DNA of 21,563 nucleotides from JBOHER01 sp050701115 (GCA_050701115.1 JBOHER010000258.1:1-21563); one strand, 5' to 3'; shown: positions 14,376 through 21,313, numbered from the stretch's first letter. Notes: generated from the letters alone by a model not told the origin. Numbers and translations are program-made.

Positions 14376-14646
14376 TTAGAACGGGGACATGTTGTCCACG
14401 GCCTCGGTAGCGAGTTCGACGATTGCGGTGGCCTTCTCGATGCCCTCGCGCACGTCGGCGGCCGTCAGCGGCGGTACGTCACCAGCCGCCGTCCGGATCT
14501 CCTCCGCAGACACGGTCCGCCGAGCCCAGATGCTTACGCGCGTGCGCGATCAACTGATTGGCCTGCTCGCGACTGGCGGGCACGCGCTACAATTGGCGAT
14601 CCGCGAGCCTCCGCTCGATCAACTCGTGGCCCTGGTTCCACCTCAT
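14376..14646 (-). pseudogene. HEPN-domain toxin of an MNT-HEPN pair, inactivated
   Basis: Starting at ATG 14646-14644 (ATGA overlap with the stop of the MNT gene), the frame reads MRWNQGHELIERRLADRQL and hits TAG at 14589-14587, probably a former CAG (Gln). Beyond it the frame continues in family style: RVPASREQANQLIAHARKHL, GSADRVCGGDPDGG. Then homology jumps frame to PLTAADVREGIEKATAIVEL and ATEAVDNMSPF with a stop at 14378-14376. HEPN proteins of MNT-HEPN modules carry the RNase motif R-x4-6-H in the middle, and that middle (about 50-60 residues) is deleted here. The gene therefore has both a nonsense codon and an internal deletion. The order antitoxin then toxin with a four-base overlap is typical for type VII-like MNT-HEPN modules. 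Confidence 0.7.
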
Positions 14647-15213
14647 GTCGCTCCTTCAACGTCGCATAGCCGCAGTTCAACGAGTGGTCGCTCCTTGACC
14701 GACGCCATGAACGGGTCGCGAGGATCCGGGCTGTCCCACCACGCCGCGCTTACGCGGTGAATGTTCACCGGCCTTGACAACCGCTTCTGTGCCTCGGCGG
14801 CGAGATCGTGCAGCTCGTCGCGGTCCGCTGTTCCGACCACGAGGACATCGACATCGGCGGGAATCGGCCCGGACTCGCCGCGGTAGCGTGCAGCCCACGA
14901 CCCATAGATGAACGCCTGTCGAATACCCGGCCGGCCGTTCAACAGATCCGTCAACACCGGGAGCGGACCATAGGTCACCGCGAGCAGATCTGTCAGTGGC
15001 CGAGCGACCGGAGTGTCTAGCGCCGCGCGAACCAGCCGTACGTTTCCCCGACGTGCGTCTCTGACCCAGCCAGCCTCGACAAGTCGGGAAGCTTCTACAT
15101 GCACCCTTCACGCTGGCCTCGATAGCCTGCGCGACCTCCGCCAAGCTGTACTCCTGGTCCGGATGCAGAAACAGCAGCGCCAACAGATCCCCCTGCAGCA
15201 CGATCGTGATCAT
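14643..15213 (-). pseudogene. MNT nucleotidyltransferase antitoxin with N-terminal winged helix, one-base frameshift
   Basis: From ATG 15213 the minus strand encodes MITIVLQGDLLALLFLHPDQ and EYSLAEVAQAIEASVK, the first half of a winged-helix domain. Near 15100 a single extra base (GGG in place of GG) shifts the frame; the other frame continues VHVEASRLVEAGWVRDARRG, then a linker and the minimal nucleotidyltransferase domain: AFIYGSWAARYRGESGPIP and ADVDVLVVG, the GS-x(n)-D-x-D metal-binding motif, which is intact. This HTH-MNT fusion is the usual antitoxin of actinobacterial MNT-HEPN modules, which AMPylates the HEPN toxin. With the toxin destroyed, loss of the antitoxin frame carries no cost. 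A sequencing error at the G run cannot be excluded for this gene alone. The ATG at 15104 could express the nucleotidyltransferase part. Confidence 0.72.
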
Positions 15214-15831
15214 GACCGTGGTTCCCAAGCTTCAGCCGCTCAAGGAGATCACCTCACCCGATGAAGTGCGACTGCTGCACCTCTTCGCCGGATGAACTGG
15301 TCGCCACGGTCCGTCTCGCTCCCCAACGCGACGCCGTGGTGGAAGGCGCGTATCGCGTGCTTGGTGCCGCCGTAGACCGCGTATCCAGTCATGGGGATGA
15401 AGAGGATCACGGCCGAGTTCGCATGTCAGTCGGCGATCAGGACTCGGAACGCCAGCTGACCGTGATCGCGGACAGCTGTGGGCAGTAGCTGCCATTCGGC
15501 GTGTCCTGCGGACGCCAAGGCACCAGCGACTCGCATTCTGTGGAGGTCTTTCCTGGTGAGCTTCTTGCGCAGGGCAAGCGGCGGCTCCCACGGGTGTTCT
15601 TGCCGCCTCGACTGCCGGTCACGGGTGGTCCCCGCCGAAAATGCACCCGCCCCGACGAGCAGCCGCACCGCGCGGCATATCGCCGACGCCAACACGGGCG
15701 CCGCACTGACACACAAGCGGCTGCCCTGCGCCTCAACGGACTCGACCGTCAGGCACGCAAGGGCAGCAGGACACGCAGGGGGCAACGATTCTCTAGATCA
15801 CACCTTCGAGATCACCGCGCAGATCGACTGT
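15214..15831. other. About 620 bases of unresolved sequence with minus-strand coding traces
   Basis: No complete gene is supported. On the minus strand, around 15430-15580, a frame reads KKLTRKDLHRMRVAGALASA and GHAEWQLLPTAVRDHGQLAF, which looks like real protein but which I do not recognise. After a stop, the same strand around 15340-15425 reads NSAVILFIPMTGYAVYGGTK and HAIRAF. YAVYGGTKHAIRAF matches the Y-x3-K active-site segment of short-chain dehydrogenases, but the preceding residues do not look like an SDR. I treat both as possible remnants. The plus-strand frames here look like shadows. Confidence 0.3.
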
Positions 15832-16623
15832 CTATTGTGGACCCAACGCTTCCTTGATGTAGTCCCTGATTTGTCGTCCCATTGAGTAAGTGAAGGTGAC
15901 GTCTCCGTAGAGCACCGAGGGTGTGTTGAGCGGTGACACGGGAGCGAGCTGGGCTGCGGGGTGACCATCAGGGAAGTTGAAGGAGATGTCGTCGACCGTC
16001 GCTTCGTACAGGTCGACGATGAACGGCAGGGGAAATTCAAGCAGCTCACTCAGTGCCGCTGTTCCGCCCTCCGGCCGCGGGAACTGCCGGTGGGCGTAGT
16101 AGTTCAGATGCCCGCCCAGTGTTGCGGCGAAGTTGTCGGTCACCGACGCCCGAGCGGTGATGACGTCCTCGCCGTCGACCGCCAGCGTGGAGACCAGCGT
16201 CCCATCCGAAGTCTCCGCGCGCCTCACACCGGGCATCGCCGGGATGCCGACCACCTCCCGCGTGTACGCGAGTACTCGGGGAGAGCTGTTCCAGTAGTAA
16301 GCGAAGAAGCGCCCCGGGATGGGCATCGTGCCCTCTGCCGCGAGGCTGTCGTGGCCCTCGATCTCCACGGTCAGGTAGGTGAGCGAGAAGGCGCCGAAGC
16401 CGCTGGTCTGGCTCGCCTCCACCTCGTACATGTTCATTTGTACGAGGTTGTTCGGGTGCGGGGTCAATCCCGGTGGCAGCACTGACTGGAGTGCCTCAGG
16501 GTCGGCTTGGTAGCCGACGATGAGCATTCGGGCGTTCTTGATCAGCTGCGGGGGCGGGGGCGCCCAGACGGTGGCGGGCATCCCACGGTAGGCCACGCTC
16601 GTCTCAGGCACCGTCTGCACCAT
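15832..16623 (-). CDS. Acetoacetate-decarboxylase-superfamily protein lacking the Schiff-base lysine
   Basis: A 263-residue soluble protein with the acetoacetate decarboxylase (ADC) fold pattern: VGYQADPEALQSVLPPGLTP near residues 36-55 is the family's N-terminal signature, followed by MNMYEVEA and SLTYLTVEIEG. In true ADC the catalytic lysine lies in a G-F-P-K-K segment; here the matching segment is VVGIPAMPGVRR (about 124-135), with Ala-Met where the lysines should be, so decarboxylation through a Schiff base is not expected. Relatives without the lysine do other carbonyl chemistry or only bind ligands (family knowledge). ATG 16623 has only a weak ribosome binding site (GGGACGG just upstream). 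It is the last gene of a three-gene minus-strand operon, 34 bases after the alpha/beta hydrolase. The operon is intact while its surroundings are broken. Confidence 0.82.
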   Translation of the reverse strand: MVQTVPETSVAYRGMPATVWAPPPPQLIKNARMLIVGYQADPEALQSVLPPGLTPHPNNLVQMNMYEVEASQTSGFGAFSLTYLTVEIEGHDSLAAEGTMPIPGRFFAYYWNSSPRVLAYTREVVGIPAMPGVRRAETSDGTLVSTLAVDGEDVITARASVTDNFAATLGGHLNYYAHRQFPRPEGGTAALSELLEFPLPFIVDLYEATVDDISFNFPDGHPAAQLAPVSPLNTPSVLYGDVTFTYSMGRQIRDYIKEALGPQ

Positions 16624-16657
16624 CCGTCCCGCTAATGAGGACTGCCTTCCCCTCCGG

Positions 16658-17512
16658 TCACGATTTCTCGCGGATCTCCTCGAGGATCGGCCCGATGTAG
16701 CTCATGAACCGGGGGTGATCCTCGCTCATCGGGAAGTGCCCGATCTCGCGCATCGTCTGGTAGGAGGCTCCGTCGATCTTGGCGGCGGTGGCTTCGCTCT
16801 GGGCGGGCGTGGACAGGTAATCGTATTCGCCGGTGAGCATGTAGAGCGGGACCTTGCCGGTGTCCAGCTCGGATACCGTCTCGCGCATGTCGTGCTCGGC
16901 GGAGTAGAAGTACAGGTCACCCTTGAGCACGCGCGGCGCCGCTTGGGAGTAGTACCACATGGTGAGGCGGCGATCGAGCTCCGAGGTCTGCGGCGCGATC
17001 AGGCCGTCGATCACTGAGGCGACCAGTTCGCGGCCCTCGACCTCGGGGTGCGCCCACCAGTCGATGTAGAAGCCGGGCGTGAACTCGGCGGACTCGAGAG
17101 CGATCAGCGCGCGGAAACGCTGCGGGTAGTCGCGGGCGAGGTAGAGGCAGACCACCCCGCCCATCGACGAGCCCATGAACACCGGCCGCTCCAGGTCCAG
17201 CGCCTGGGCGAAGGCGACGATGAACTCGGTGAAGAAGTTGCTGGTCAGGTCGTACTGTCTGGTCCACCAGGTCTCGCCGTGCGGTGGGTCGGACTTTCCG
17301 TGGTAGGGCAGGTCGTAGGCGATCACCCGGTAGTTCCTGGTCACCTCCGGGTCGCGCAGCAGGTTGCGGAACTGATGGTTGTGCGCGCCGGCCGTGTGCT
17401 GGCACAGCAGCGGTATCCCCTCGCCGGCCTCCAGGTAGAAGACCTCGTAGGCGACACCGGCCACGGTCACCTCGACGTAGTGACCGGTGACGGGGGAAAC
17501 GGGGGCAGCCAT
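16658..17512 (-). CDS. Alpha/beta-hydrolase-fold hydrolase
   Basis: A 284-residue alpha/beta hydrolase. The nucleophile elbow is FMGSSMGGVV with Ser116 as nucleophile; the acid is Asp231 in LTGEYDYLSTP; the catalytic His259 lies in EIGHFPMSEDHP; and the oxyanion-hole region is LLCQHTAGAHNHQFRNLL. A cap domain of about 60 residues (roughly 145-205) with several aromatics sits between the strands, as in meta-cleavage-product hydrolases and related C-C or ester hydrolases. No signal peptide is seen. ATG 17512 is preceded on its strand by GAGGAG with a six-base gap. It is 25 bases after the SCP2-like gene and 34 before the ADC-like gene. The combination suggests a small catabolic or tailoring step on a hydrophobic beta-keto or aromatic substrate (inference). 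It is unrelated in detail to the broken Asp-nucleophile hydrolase at 3879. Confidence 0.9.
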   Translation of the reverse strand: MAAPVSPVTGHYVEVTVAGVAYEVFYLEAGEGIPLLCQHTAGAHNHQFRNLLRDPEVTRNYRVIAYDLPYHGKSDPPHGETWWTRQYDLTSNFFTEFIVAFAQALDLERPVFMGSSMGGVVCLYLARDYPQRFRALIALESAEFTPGFYIDWWAHPEVEGRELVASVIDGLIAPQTSELDRRLTMWYYSQAAPRVLKGDLYFYSAEHDMRETVSELDTGKVPLYMLTGEYDYLSTPAQSEATAAKIDGASYQTMREIGHFPMSEDHPRFMSYIGPILEEIREKS

Positions 17513-17537
17513 GTGCGTCTCCTCGGTGAGGCCGGTG

Positions 17538-17948
17538 TCAGGCCGCGGAAGTGGACGAGGCGGGCGCGGAGGAGGCCGTCGCGCGAAGCAATTTGAGCGT
17601 CCGCCAGAGCGCGAAGTGATGCTGCATGAAGACCTTCATGTCGCCTTCCAGCGTCATGTGGCCCAGCCACGCTGCTGCCCAGATGTCATGGAACTCCGCC
17701 GGCGGGCTGGCCAGCAGGAATCGCTGCCAGGTGTCGGAGGGGGCTTTGATGGCGAACTGCCAGGGCTCCGTTGGGTGCGGGTCGACCAAGAGCTCGTCCA
17801 GCCTGCCGTTGCGCACCCTGACCAGATAGCGGCTGTCGTCGCAGCCGAGCAGGAAGCTGCAGCTGAAAAACTTACCTACCACGCCGAGTTCGGGATCAGA
17901 CTCCATGGCCTGGCCGAGCCGAGTGAGCAACGTCTCATCGAGGCTCAT
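17538..17948 (-). CDS. Small SCP2-fold-like protein, first gene of the minus-strand operon
   Basis: A 136-residue protein without signal peptide or membrane segment. Features: KFFSCSFLLGCDDSRYLVRV followed by RNGRLDELLVDP (beta strands), FAIKAPSDTWQRFL, and HDIWAAAWLGHMTLEGDMKV with a helical, aromatic end (FMQHHFALWRTLKLLR). The order of strands, the 'G.(M/L)...GD...' turn and the size resemble SCP2-domain lipid-binding proteins, though the match is weaker than for the protein at 4450-4857. A low-complexity Ala/Ser tail of about 15 residues follows. ATG 17948 has AGGA about eight bases upstream on its strand. A hydrolase next to an SCP2-like protein parallels the left operon, where a hydrolase also sits beside an SCP2 protein. 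Confidence 0.7.
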   Translation of the reverse strand: MSLDETLLTRLGQAMESDPELGVVGKFFSCSFLLGCDDSRYLVRVRNGRLDELLVDPHPTEPWQFAIKAPSDTWQRFLLASPPAEFHDIWAAAWLGHMTLEGDMKVFMQHHFALWRTLKLLRATASSAPASSTSAA

Positions 17949-18024
17949 GTGACAATCCTAGCCCAGGCTGGGTGAGTGAGTAAGGGGTTTGTCCCGGCTC
18001 TCGGGAAGTTGAGCAGGTGGCGGT

Positions 18025-18290
18025 GCGCCGGTGGATGAGCTGGCGCGGCGGATGGCGGAGCTGGAACGTCGCTTGGGGTGGATTCGTCGAGTTCGTCGCG
18101 TCCTCCGTCGTCGGATGCGCCGTGGGAGAAGAAGTCGGCGAAGAAACGCTCGTCGCGGACGTCCTCGGGCCGTAGGCCGGGTAAGCAGCCTGGTGCGTCC
18201 TCGTCGTCGCGGAGCCTGGCCGCTGACCCGGATCGGGTTGTGGTGCTGGAACCAGAACGATGCCAGGGCGATGCCGCGGCACGGTGACCA
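18025..18290 (+). pseudogene. IS66-family transposase N-terminal fragment
   Basis: The sequence reads VDELARRMAELERRLG, then after loss of one base in a G run near 18075 it continues DSSSSSRPPSSDAP, GRRPGKQPGASSSSRSLAAD and PDRVVVLEPERCQGD. The leucine-zipper-like coil, the 'DSSxSSRPPSSD' linker and 'G(R/K)KPGKQPGA' are characteristic of the start of IS66 transposases, and the first Cys of their zinc-binding region follows. The DDE catalytic core (about 300 residues) is missing; unrelated sequence starts by about 18300. No terminal inverted repeat was recognised. It is a small transposon scar and not an active element. Confidence 0.72.
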
Positions 18291-18381
18291 CCCCGGGGTG
18301 AGCCACCGGTGATGATCGCACCGATGTGGTGTCCGCCCGGCTCTCCGGTGCGGATCGGCCGCAAGGCCGCGGCCCGCGCCG

Positions 18382-18526
18382 CATGACCTGTCGGGCACCA
18401 AGGTGTTCCTGTCCAACGGGCAACGTGACCCGATGGCGCCGACGGACCCGACAAACCGGTTGGTGACGTTGCTGACCGAACGCCCGGCGGAGGCGCGCAC
18501 CCACCGGCACGTCGGCGGCCACCGGG
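18382..18526 (+). pseudogene. C-terminal fragment of a carboxylesterase/phospholipase-family hydrolase
   Basis: A single frame reads HDLSGTKVFLSNGQRDPMAP, then TDPTNRLVTLLTERPAEART and HRHVGGHR. This is the end of the LysoPLA/carboxylesterase (YpfH-like) alpha/beta-hydrolase family: 'DL.G..V.L..G..DP..P' holds the catalytic acid and 'GGH' the catalytic histidine. The nucleophile half is absent. The fragment ends at about 18526, where a guaB1 fragment begins in another frame within a few shared bases. Confidence 0.6.
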
Positions 18527-18963
18527 GTCGGCCGCCCGCAGTTCTCCGCCGTCGCCGAGACCGCGGCCACGGCCCGTGAGCTGGGCAAACACGTGTGGTC
18601 CGACAGAGGCGTGCGGCATCCTGGTCGCGGGCGCTTCCTCGGTGATGATCGGCTCCTGGTTCGCCGGCACGAGTCCCCCGGCGACCTGCACGACGACGAG
18701 CAAGGGCGGCCGTACAAGGAATCGTTCGGGATGGCGTCCAAGCGCGCGGTCGGAGCTCGCACCAGCACCGAGGGCCCGTACGACCAGGCCCGCAAGGCGC
18801 TGTTCGATGAGGGCATCTCGTTGTCCCGGATGGCGCTGGACCCGGCCCACCCGAGCGTCGAGGACCTGCTCGATGCGATCTGCTCCGGGGTGCGCTCGGC
18901 CTGCACCTACACGGGCGCCCGCACCCTCGCGGAGTTCCACCAGCGGGCCGTCGTCTCGCCGGC
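18518..18963 (+). pseudogene. guaB1: GuaB1 (IMP dehydrogenase/GMP reductase family) C-terminal fragment
   Basis: The frame from 18518 reads ATGVGRPQFSAVAETAATAR and ELGKHVWSDRGVRHP. The middle is then found in another frame (LVAGASSVMIGSWFAGT), and the first frame family resumes with HESPGDLHDDEQGRPYKESF, GMASKRAVGARTSTEG, ARKALFDEGISLSRMALDPA, HPSVEDLLDAICSGVRSACT and EFHQRAVV. This matches the last 160 or so residues of actinobacterial GuaB1, an IMPDH-fold purine enzyme. The catalytic Cys loop and most of the barrel are missing and there are at least two frameshifts. An open frame runs from here into vapB, but that is read-through and not a designed fusion. Confidence 0.75.
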
Positions 18964-19031
18964 TTTGCCGAAGGACGGCTGTTGCCCAGCGGCTGGTGAC
19001 GCCGCTCGCATTGGCCTGACCACCATCCGTG

Positions 19032-19053
19032 CCACCGGTGGTACCATACATGG
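19032..19053. promoter_or_regulatory. Overlapping palindromes at the vapBC promoter
   Basis: Three perfect palindromic elements overlap: CCACCGGTGG (19032-19041), TGGTACCA (19039-19046) and CCATACATGG (arms CCAT/ATGG, 19044-19053). They end two bases before the vapB ATG. TACCAT at 19042-19047 fits a TAnnnT -10 element, which would place the transcription start at or next to the ATG, that is, a leaderless vapB. No ribosome binding site is seen, in agreement. VapB-VapC complexes usually repress their own promoter at such repeats. Confidence 0.55.
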
Positions 19054-19054
19054 C

Positions 19055-19276
19055 ATGGACATGGAGAAGACGACGATCTACTTGCCTGCGGACCTCAGGG
19101 CCGCGGTCAAGCGTGTGTCGCAGCTCCGCAAGAGCTCCGAGGCGGAGGTCATCCGGGCGTCCATCCGGGCCGCCGTCGGCGGCGAGCGGCCGCGCCCGCG
19201 TGGTGGCATCGTGTCCAGCCCGGAGCCTATCGCTGAGCGGGCCGACGAACTGCTGGCCGGATTCGGCGAGCGGTGA
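19055..19276 (+). CDS. vapB: VapB-type ribbon-helix-helix antitoxin
   Basis: A 73-residue antitoxin (71 if ATG 19061 is used). The N-terminus MDMEKTTIYLPADLRAAVKR is a ribbon-helix-helix DNA-binding strand and helix (TTIYLP then helix 1), followed by SSEAEVIRASIRAAVGG (helix 2). The C-terminal 35 residues (RPRPRGGIVSSPEPIAERAD, then ELLAGFGER) are the extended toxin-neutralising tail. The stop TGA overlaps the GTG start of vapC (GTGA at 19273-19276), the usual coupling that keeps antitoxin in excess. It binds the palindromes just upstream (inference). Both genes look intact, unlike everything around them. Confidence 0.87.
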   Translation: MDMEKTTIYLPADLRAAVKRVSQLRKSSEAEVIRASIRAAVGGERPRPRGGIVSSPEPIAERADELLAGFGER

Positions 19277-19686
19277 TCGTCGACACCAGCGCGCTGCTCG
19301 CGTACTTCAACGACCGCGAGCCCGGCCACGCCGCGGTGGCCGACGTCATCGAGGCGGCGACAGGCCCGCTCGTGGTGTCTCCCTACGTCGTCGCCGAGGT
19401 TGACTACCTGGTCGCCACCCGAATCGGCGTCGACGCCGAGCTTGCGGTGCTGGCGGAGCTGGCAGGCGGCGCGTGGGAGCTGGCCGCGTTCGAAGCGACT
19501 GATCTCGCGCGGGCGGCACGAGTCGTGCGCAAGTACCGGGATCAGGACATCGGCGTGGCCGACGCCTCGAACGTGGCGCTCGCCGATCGCTACCAGACCC
19601 GCACGATCGCCACCCTGGATCGGCGGCACTTCGGCGTCGTCCGCCCGCTCACGGGCGGCCGGTTCGCGGTCCTCCCCGCGAGTTAG
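19273..19686 (+). CDS. vapC: VapC PIN-domain ribonuclease toxin
   Basis: A 137-residue PIN-domain endoribonuclease. The acidic metal-binding residues are in place: Asp4 (IVDTSALLAYF), Glu42 (VVAEVDYL), Asp97 (IGVADASNVALA) and Asp116 (TIATLDRRHF). Length and order are normal for VapC. It would cleave specific RNAs (often tRNA or the sarcin-ricin loop of 23S rRNA in mycobacterial relatives) when VapB is degraded. The GTG start overlaps the vapB stop. Its 3' end meets the decayed phoH gene on the other strand at about 19684. The intact module may have been kept through its own addiction effect. Confidence 0.92.
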   Translation: MIVDTSALLAYFNDREPGHAAVADVIEAATGPLVVSPYVVAEVDYLVATRIGVDAELAVLAELAGGAWELAAFEATDLARAARVVRKYRDQDIGVADASNVALADRYQTRTIATLDRRHFGVVRPLTGGRFAVLPAS

Positions 19687-20508
19687 GCGTGATCTCCAGC
19701 ATCTCGGTGACGAGTGCGGCGATGGCGACCGCTCCGAGCGGGTCAGCAGCACGTTGCGCTCGAGCGACTGGGCCTCGTCGACGATCACGAAGGAGTCGTG
19801 CAGCGAGCGCCTGCTGATGTGCGTCAGCGGCAAGACCTCGGGCATCCCGCGGTCGAATACCTCGTCCAGCACCTCCTGGCTGACCAGCGCGCCCAGCGTG
19901 TCGAACACCGCCTTGGCACCGCCGGGTCGAGCAGCAGGTCGAGGGCGATCCGCTGCTCGGCCGACAGCTCGGGCAGCCCGAACGCCGTCAGGTCGACCGA
20001 GTCGCCCTTGAACAATTCGTCCAGTGCCTCTTGCGGGACCTCGACGTCCGCCATGCCGGTCCACCCCGACGGCGTGACCTCCTGCGCGGTACTCGGCGGC
20101 GTGCACCGACGGACCCGGGCCTTGACCCGCAGCGTGATGTCCTTGGTGACCAGGGTGACCTCACCGCGGTCGGCCCACGGGTTCAGTGCACAGGCCCGGA
20201 TCCGGTGGTCGTTGGAGTCGGTGCGGAAGCCGGACGGCAGCACGGCCGGGTCGGAGCGGTTCAGCTCGACCTGCAGCGTGCCGCCCACGTCGCCGATCGG
20301 CACCGGGCGGTCGAGTCGCCCGTGCTGGCGACGCAGGTCGTGCAGGATGCGCAGCGCCTCTCGCGCGAACCAGCTCAGCTCCGGGTGATGCCGTTTGCCC
20401 TCCGGCTCACCGATGACCACCGGCGGGAGTAGGACGGCGTGCTCGTCGAACCGGGACATCGCCCAGGGGTCGGACAACAGCACCGAGGTGTCCAGCACGT
20501 ATTCGGCA
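19684..20508 (-). pseudogene. PhoH-family protein (PIN + PhoH ATPase) with several internal deletions
   Basis: Minus-strand reading gives an N-terminal PIN domain: YVLDTSVLLSDPWAMSRFDE, PPVVIGEPEGKRHHPELSWF, GDVGGTLQVELNRSDPAVLP, VTLVTKDITLRVKARV. Then GWTGMADVEV follows, and DSVDLTAFGLP is joined directly to ELSAEQRIALDLLLDPAVP. After a frame change AVFDTLGALVSQEVLDEVFD, LPLTHISRRSLHDSFVIVDE (Walker B) and AQSLERNVLLTRSERSP follow, and the true end (VAIAALVTEMLEITP) is in yet another frame. Compared with PhoH2-type proteins (about 430 residues), three segments are missing: a linker, the whole Walker A/P-loop stretch, and the part after Walker B up to LTRSERSP. Without Walker A it cannot be an ATPase. 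The 5' extension to 20687 has no family similarity. Confidence 0.8.
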
Positions 20509-20870
20509 CAACCAGCCGCGTTGCACCGCTTGACTCCGCAGCCGCACATCGGTGATCGCCGACTGGCCGCGTTTGCGCTGTTCAGGGGGCCTTCGCCCCA
20601 GGTCGACCGTGGCGCATCCAACCCAGGCATTATCCGAACCCAAACCTGCTGGTCAGCGGCGCGCACGTGGTTGTGAAGCCGGCTCACGCGAAGATCCGGC
20701 GTGATGGCCGTCGCGGTGAGCCGTCAGCCAGATCGAAGGTAGATGGTGTGTCCTCTCGTGCCGATGAACGTGCGTCCTTCGGCGGCCCGGGGAGGCGGGG
20801 CCGAACCCGCTCCTTGCACCTCACGCGGTCGAAGGTCCTAACGTGGGGCTGAGGTCGTTCGTGCAACCGA
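20509..20870. other. Stretch without recognisable gene
   Basis: Frames here (for example 20667-20852, +) are Arg/Ser-rich and show no motif. A ten-base direct repeat CCGATGAACG occurs at 20761-20770 and 20881-20890, exactly 120 bases apart, the second copy at the edge of the VOC fragment. I see no promoter, RNA gene or terminator. Confidence 0.35.
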
Positions 20871-20882
20871 GGGGCTGAGACC

Positions 20883-21074
20883 GATGAACGAGCTGAGCGC
20901 GGGGCGGCGGTCACCCTGCATCTCGAGGTGCCCGATGTCGATGCACTGACCGCCAAGGTGACCGGTTCCGGCATCGCCCTGGATCGTGGCCCCGAGGACA
21001 GCCCGCACGGTCGGGTGGCGGTGTTCCGGGACCCGTTCGGCCACCGGTGGCTGGTCAATCAGCCTGACGCGTAG
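20883..21074 (+). pseudogene. C-terminal fragment of a VOC/glyoxalase (PhnB-like) protein
   Basis: The frame reads DERAERGAAVTLHLEVPDVD, ALTAKVTGSGIALDRGPEDS, PHGRVAVFRDPFGHRWLVNQ and ends PDA with TAG at 21072-21074. 'DPFGH.W' after 'G....F.D' is the hallmark of the second beta-alpha-beta-beta-beta unit of vicinal-oxygen-chelate proteins (glyoxalase/PhnB/3-demethylubiquinone methyltransferase-like). The first unit (about 60-70 residues) is absent; a stop lies in frame at 20850-20852 and no good start precedes the conserved part. The ATG at 20884 is in a different frame. Confidence 0.65.
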
Positions 21075-21205
21075 GTCAACGCCTGACGTGCCGCTGAGCG
21101 ATCGCGTCCGTCCCTCCCGGCATCGACTACATGGAACGGAGTTCGTAGGACTGTGGCCTCGCCATCGAGCCAGGTTCATGCTGTGGTCGTCGGGAGGTCA
21201 TGACC

Positions 21206-21313
21206 ATGTCTGAGAAGCAGCAGCAGCCGCCGTCGCAGCGGCGGAGGTGCCAGCGGCGCGAGATCACTACCGAGGAGCCGAGGCTTCGGCAGGTGACCGA
21301 GCAGGAGCGTTGA
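21206..21313 (+). CDS. Possible 35-residue basic protein
   Basis: ATG 21206 is preceded by GGGAGG at 21192-21197, an eight-base gap, which is a good ribosome binding site. The product is MSEKQQQPPSQRRRCQRREI followed by 15 residues (TTEEPRLRQVTEQER) and TGA. It is very polar with an Arg-rich middle and one Cys, with no hydrophobic core, so it is unlikely to fold alone; it may be a small regulatory peptide or an N-terminal scrap. I do not recognise a family. Another frame (GTG 21320 to 21538, 72 residues) begins six bases after its stop and could be coupled, but has no recognisable motif. Confidence 0.35.
   Translation: MSEKQQQPPSQRRRCQRREITTEEPRLRQVTEQER

Noticed and set aside
14756..14769. 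Palindrome GGTGAA-TG-TTCACC
   Set aside because: It lies inside the conserved coding part of the MNT gene (VNIHRV) and is explained by codons.
15340..15385. Short-chain dehydrogenase active-site segment YAVYGGTKHAIRAF
   Set aside because: A single motif without the Gly-rich cofactor motif or the usual residues before it; recorded only as a trace.
18593..19276. Apparent GuaB1-VapB fusion protein of 227 residues
   Set aside because: The frame simply stays open between a guaB1 fragment and vapB; the region between them is unrelated to both, and vapB has its own palindromic promoter.
20761..20890. Ten-base direct repeat CCGATGAACG, 120 bases apart
   Set aside because: Too short to support an attachment site or target-site duplication; no mobile gene lies between the copies.
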